Assembly: GCA_016871375.1 (NCBI GenBank)
Contig: VFYY01000013.1
Coordinates: forward strand, 1-43,115
Reading direction: 5' to 3'
DNA: 43,115 nt
Origin: Acidimicrobiia bacterium
Lineage (GTDB): Bacteria; Acidobacteriota; Vicinamibacteria; Vicinamibacterales; UBA2999
Shown here: one piece after another, positions 40,590-43,115 of the stretch
Layout: each line of letters starts with the position of its first letter
Position numbering within the stretch: position 1 is the first letter of the stretch
Translations under genes and position numbers: made by a program
Notes under the pieces: generated by a model
Seen by the model: the letters and a program-made list of their open reading frames with translations, nothing else
The model's database searches: none
What the model was told of the DNA's origin: nothing

Positions 40590-41555
40590 CTACCGTGCGG
40601 AGGCGAGCTCGTCGTAGTGCGCGCCGATGTTTCGCAGCCAGGCGGTCGTGCTGACCGTGTTGTCCCACCCCAGATCCGCGAGCTTCAACTGCGCGCGCGC
40701 CTGCTCGAGCGTGGCGATCGCCGTCTTCGGGACGCCGCGCCGCGCCAGGTCCCGCATCCGCGTATTGAGCTCCGCGAAGCGCGCGCGATAGGCGCGCACC
40801 TCGTCACGCGTCATCACGCGCCCGTGGCCGGGTATCGCGGTGTCGAAGTCGATCGTCAGCATGTTGTCGATCGTCGAGACGAACTCGATCGCGCTGCCGC
40901 CACCCGCGTAGTCGATCACGGGCATGCCGTCGATGACGAGATCCCCCATGTGGATCGTCTTCAGGTCGGGGAAGTAGGTCACGGTGTCGCCGTTCGTGTG
41001 TCCGCGTCCGAGGTGGAGGAGCTGCACCTCGACCCCGCCCAGGTGGATGGCGGCCTGGTCCGCGAACGTGATGTTCGGCTCACCGGGCTGCTTGATGCGC
41101 AGGAAGTTCTCGCGGATGTTGCGATGGCCGATGATGTCGATGCCGAGCTCGCGCCGCACGGTGGCGTTGCCGCTGACGTGGTCGCCGTGATGGTGGCTGT
41201 TCAGCAGGTAGCGCACCGGCCGGGTGCTGATCGTCTTCACGCGCGCGAGCACGTCCGCGACGTTCTCCGGATACTTGTCGTCGACGAGGATCAACCCCTC
41301 GGGCGTCACCCGGACGGCCACGTCACCCGGTTCGTGAATCAGCCCGTCGTCGCCGCTGTTCGGCGTGCAGCCGCGCGTGCCGCAGGGGAGGAACGGCCCC
41401 CGCACCACGAACAGGCCGTCCTTCACCGTGTCGATGCGCACCGGTCCCCGGGTGAGAAGTTCCGGGTCGTGCTTGAGCGGAAGCTGCTGCGTGGACGCGG
41501 CGGCGACGAGCAGCGCGAAAAGACCGGCGGCGACGATCGCACGCGTGGCGCGCAT
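40590..41555 (-). CDS. Exported metallo-beta-lactamase-fold hydrolase
   Basis: 321 aa from ATG 41555 (MRATRAIVAAGLFALLVAAAS), a clear signal peptide; the upstream in-frame Met at 41570 would add five residues. The MBL zinc motif HHHGDH (121-126) is complete, followed by LHLGRGHTNGDTV (third-motif His) and IPGHGRVMT. The family is that of cyclase/SoxH-like periplasmic MBL hydrolases seen widely in Acidobacteria. Two Cys (C58, C63) precede the core. Substrate unknown; not enough detail to suggest lactamase activity. Divergent from the DinB-like gene with a 44-bp gap, so promoters must be compact or overlap. Confidence 0.9.
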   Translation of the reverse strand: MRATRAIVAAGLFALLVAAASTQQLPLKHDPELLTRGPVRIDTVKDGLFVVRGPFLPCGTRGCTPNSGDDGLIHEPGDVAVRVTPEGLILVDDKYPENVADVLARVKTISTRPVRYLLNSHHHGDHVSGNATVRRELGIDIIGHRNIRENFLRIKQPGEPNITFADQAAIHLGGVEVQLLHLGRGHTNGDTVTYFPDLKTIHMGDLVIDGMPVIDYAGGGSAIEFVSTIDNMLTIDFDTAIPGHGRVMTRDEVRAYRARFAELNTRMRDLARRGVPKTAIATLEQARAQLKLADLGWDNTVSTTAWLRNIGAHYDELASAR

Positions 41556-41599
41556 CGGTTGAGTGTACACTCTACAGACTTTCGTTCAGGGAGGGATTG

Positions 41600-42136
41600 A
41601 TGAAACGCGTGATGTTGACCCTTGCGGCGTGCGCGGGCCTCGCGGCGGCTGCGGCTGTGACCGCGTCCGCGCAGGCGGTGACGCTCGCCGCAGACATGTT
41701 GAAGGACTGGCAGCAGCAGAAAGGCGTGATGGTCGCCATCAGTGAGGCGATGCCGGACGACAAGTGGGGCTACAAGTCCACGCCCGCGCAGCGCTCGTAC
41801 GGCGAGCAGGTCATGCACGTCGTGCAGATCAACCAGATGCTGCTCGGCACGCTCGGCGGCAAGACGGCGGCGCCGGCGATCAACATGAAGGCGACGACCC
41901 GGGCCGACCAGCTCCAGGCGCTGCGGCAGTCGTACGACTACGGTGAGGCGGTGTTCAAGGAGTTCAACGACGCCGCGTGGACGCAGGCCGTCATGGGCCC
42001 GCGCTTCATCGGCCAGGCGACGCGGGTGCGCATCGCCAGCTTCGCGATGACGCACACCATGGACATCTACGGCCAGATGGTGGTGTATCTCAGGCTCAAC
42101 GGGATCGTCCCGCCCGCCAGCCGCCGCGAGAACTAG
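41600..42136 (+). CDS. Exported DinB-like protein lacking one metal ligand
   Basis: 178 aa from ATG 41600 with GGGAGGG RBS. Signal peptide about 1-25 (LAACAGLAAAAAVTASAQA). The rest is a four-helix DinB/YfiT-like bundle: WGYKSTPAQRSYGEQVMHVV (first His, H73), then a C-terminal helix THTMDIYGQMVVYLRLNGIVPP. Relatives usually have HxxxHYGQ there; here it is H152 and I156, so one of the three expected metal ligands is replaced. DinB-fold proteins include thiol-dependent metalloenzymes. The export and the lost ligand both suggest a divergent role. The TAG at the end touches the palindromic element copy 2. Confidence 0.85.
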   Translation: MKRVMLTLAACAGLAAAAAVTASAQAVTLAADMLKDWQQQKGVMVAISEAMPDDKWGYKSTPAQRSYGEQVMHVVQINQMLLGTLGGKTAAPAINMKATTRADQLQALRQSYDYGEAVFKEFNDAAWTQAVMGPRFIGQATRVRIASFAMTHTMDIYGQMVVYLRLNGIVPPASRREN

Positions 42137-42246
42137 CGCGGTTTCTGAAACGTCGTAGTGTCCGGCTTTAGCCGGACCAAGTTGATCGGCACCGCCGTAT
42201 GTGGTCCGGCTGAAGCCGGACACTACGAAGAAGTCGAAAACGCGCT
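42135..42246. repeat. 112-bp palindromic miniature element, copy 2
   Basis: Same element as 35447-35556. Its ends are terminal inverted repeats AGCGCGGTTTC and AGCGCGTTTTC, it contains the core GTAGTGTCCGGCTTTAGCC and its inverted partner, and it is flanked by CTAG on both sides (42133-42136 and 42245-42248). The left CTAG holds the stop of the DinB-like gene and the right one the stop of truA. CTAG may be a 4-bp target duplication. Confidence 0.9.
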
Positions 42247-43024
42247 AGCGGGGCAGCGACACCGGCGACCGCACGGGCACGTCGCGCGGGTCGCCCTCGT
42301 AGTACACGCGCTCGAGGAACAGGCCTGACGCCGGCGCGGTGAGCCGCGCCGGCAGGCCCGAGTCGCTGTTCAGCAGCGCGGCGGCGTCGGCCACCGTCAG
42401 CCCGCCGCGCCCGACCTCCACCAGCACTCCGACCAGGCGTCTGACCATCTTCCAGATGAAGTGAGAGCCTTCGACGTGCACGACGATCAGGTCGCCGTCC
42501 TCGTGCAGCGCCAGCGACTCGACGAGCACCTCGGTGGACTTCTCACCCGGGTCGTCGTCGGAGAAGGAACGGAAATCGTGCATGCCGACGAATCGCGCCG
42601 CCGCCTCCCGCATGCGCGCGAGGTCCAGATCCTCTTTCACCCACCACACATAGGACTTGGCGAACGCCGTCCGCCGGCGCGAGAGCTGGTAGATATAGCT
42701 GCGCGCCAGCGCATCGTGGCGCGCGTGGAAGCGGTGACGGACTTTCTCGAGGCGCAGGACGTTGATGTCGGAAGGGAGCGCGTCGTTGATGCGGCGGCGC
42801 AGCGTCTCTGGGGGCAGCGTGGTGGGCAGGTCGAGGTGCGCGACCTGGGCCAGCGCGTGAACGCCGGCGTCGGTCCTGCCTGAGCCGTAGAGCTCGAACT
42901 CCTTCGCGCCGGTGGCCTCCCGGACCGCGCGCTCGAGTTCGCCCTGCACCGTCCGCGCGTTCTTCTGGATCTGCCATCCGCTGTACCGGGTGCCCGCGTA
43001 CTCAAGGGTCATCCTCAAACGCAT
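42245..43024 (-). CDS. truA: tRNA pseudouridine synthase A
   Basis: 259 aa. Converts U38-U40 in the anticodon stem-loop of many tRNAs to pseudouridine. All signatures present: LEYAGTRYSGWQIQKNARTVQGELE (7-31), GSGRTDAGVHALAQV with catalytic D52 (48-62), ARSYIYQL (107-114), FIWKMVRRLVG (189-199) and the C-terminal GLFLERVYYE. Normal length. It is a housekeeping gene, confirming that this end is core chromosome. Its TAG is formed by the right border of the palindromic element. Confidence 0.97.
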   Translation of the reverse strand: MRLRMTLEYAGTRYSGWQIQKNARTVQGELERAVREATGAKEFELYGSGRTDAGVHALAQVAHLDLPTTLPPETLRRRINDALPSDINVLRLEKVRHRFHARHDALARSYIYQLSRRRTAFAKSYVWWVKEDLDLARMREAAARFVGMHDFRSFSDDDPGEKSTEVLVESLALHEDGDLIVVHVEGSHFIWKMVRRLVGVLVEVGRGGLTVADAAALLNSDSGLPARLTAPASGLFLERVYYEGDPRDVPVRSPVSLPR

Positions 43025-43062
43025 GGCGGCATTCTCTCTACAGGACCCGCGCAGAGGTCGCC

Positions 43063-43085
43063 TTGGGAGTTGGTTATTGGGAGTT
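43063..43085. repeat. Short direct repeat TTGGGAGTT
   Basis: TTGGGAGTT occurs at 43063-43071 and 43077-43085, with GGTTA between. It overlaps the putative stop codon of the gene that enters from the right edge. Possibly part of a dispersed repeat; too short to say more. Confidence 0.35.
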
Positions 43086-43115
43086 ATCGCGGCATCTTCT
43101 GCAGCGTCTCACCGA
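43084..43115 (-). CDS. 3' end of a minus-strand gene (partial, cut by window edge)
   Basis: Reading the minus strand, the last codons give GETLQKMPR followed by TAA (43086-43084). The codon choice looks like coding sequence and the gap to truA (about 60 bp) fits a shared operon. Nine residues are not enough to assign a family. Confidence 0.35.
   Translation of the reverse strand, partial: GETLQKMPR

Overview
The window is high-GC chromosomal DNA, most likely from Acidobacteriota and probably a Vicinamibacteria-type lineage. The taxonomic hints are several family types concentrated in that phylum: a VWFA-related protein of the TIGR03436 kind, a BlaR1 peptidase fused to a TIGR03435-type domain, two very large Oar-like TonB-dependent receptors with N-terminal carboxypeptidase-regulatory-like domains, and several HTH proteins opening with the RLDSWK(E/A)IA motif. 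This assignment rests on recalled family distribution, not on a search.

1-4740 is a decayed genomic island built on the 3' end of a tRNA-Pro gene. A 43-nt tRNA-Pro 3' fragment (anticodon loop to CCA) ends at 4740, and its last 19 nt are repeated exactly at 1691-1709, bracketing a 3-kb segment. The island holds a possible IS21-type end, an orphan BrnA-like antitoxin, an AAA/DUF4143 ATPase, a truncated TOTE-type primase, a UPF0175/DUF3368 toxin-antitoxin pair, a YecA-like SEC-C gene broken by one in-frame TGA, and an orphan antitoxin. No integrase is visible.

4794-9925 holds a small conserved ORF, a membrane Ser/Thr kinase, the N-terminal stub of a nitronate monooxygenase, and a secreted matrixin-like protein that has lost every zinc ligand.

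9933-23728 is the most unusual part. Three paralogous single-pass regulators (424, 426 and 435 aa) share a cytoplasmic MerR/excisionase-like HTH, one membrane helix and a related outer domain with a conserved CxxC plus a C-terminal Cys. Each is transcribed divergently from genes for exported proteins: a 192-aa secreted protein plus the pseudo-matrixin, an 837-aa NHL-propeller protein, and a 1368-aa YVTN/kelch/Ca-repeat protein. The second regulator is translationally coupled to a Tat-exported class V aminotransferase-like enzyme. I infer a repeated membrane sensor plus surface protein module.

23733-35446 has an Oar-like receptor, an AbrB/VapC pair, and then a run blaI - blaR1/TIGR03435 - Oar-like receptor - VWFA protein. 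A dyad operator of BlaI type overlaps the blaI start codon. The last two genes contain 9-bp tandem repeats, and the VWFA gene carries a 25-bp-stem palindrome inside its signal-peptide coding sequence.

35447-43115 has a carotenoid-desaturase-like FAD oxidoreductase, a REC domain that looks like the tail of a lost hybrid kinase, two tandem secreted lectin-like paralogues, an aldehyde dehydrogenase, a secreted metallo-beta-lactamase-fold hydrolase, an exported DinB-like protein and truA. Two near-identical 110-bp palindromic elements (35447-35556 and 42135-42246) sit exactly between convergent genes, and each overlaps or abuts the stop codons on both sides.
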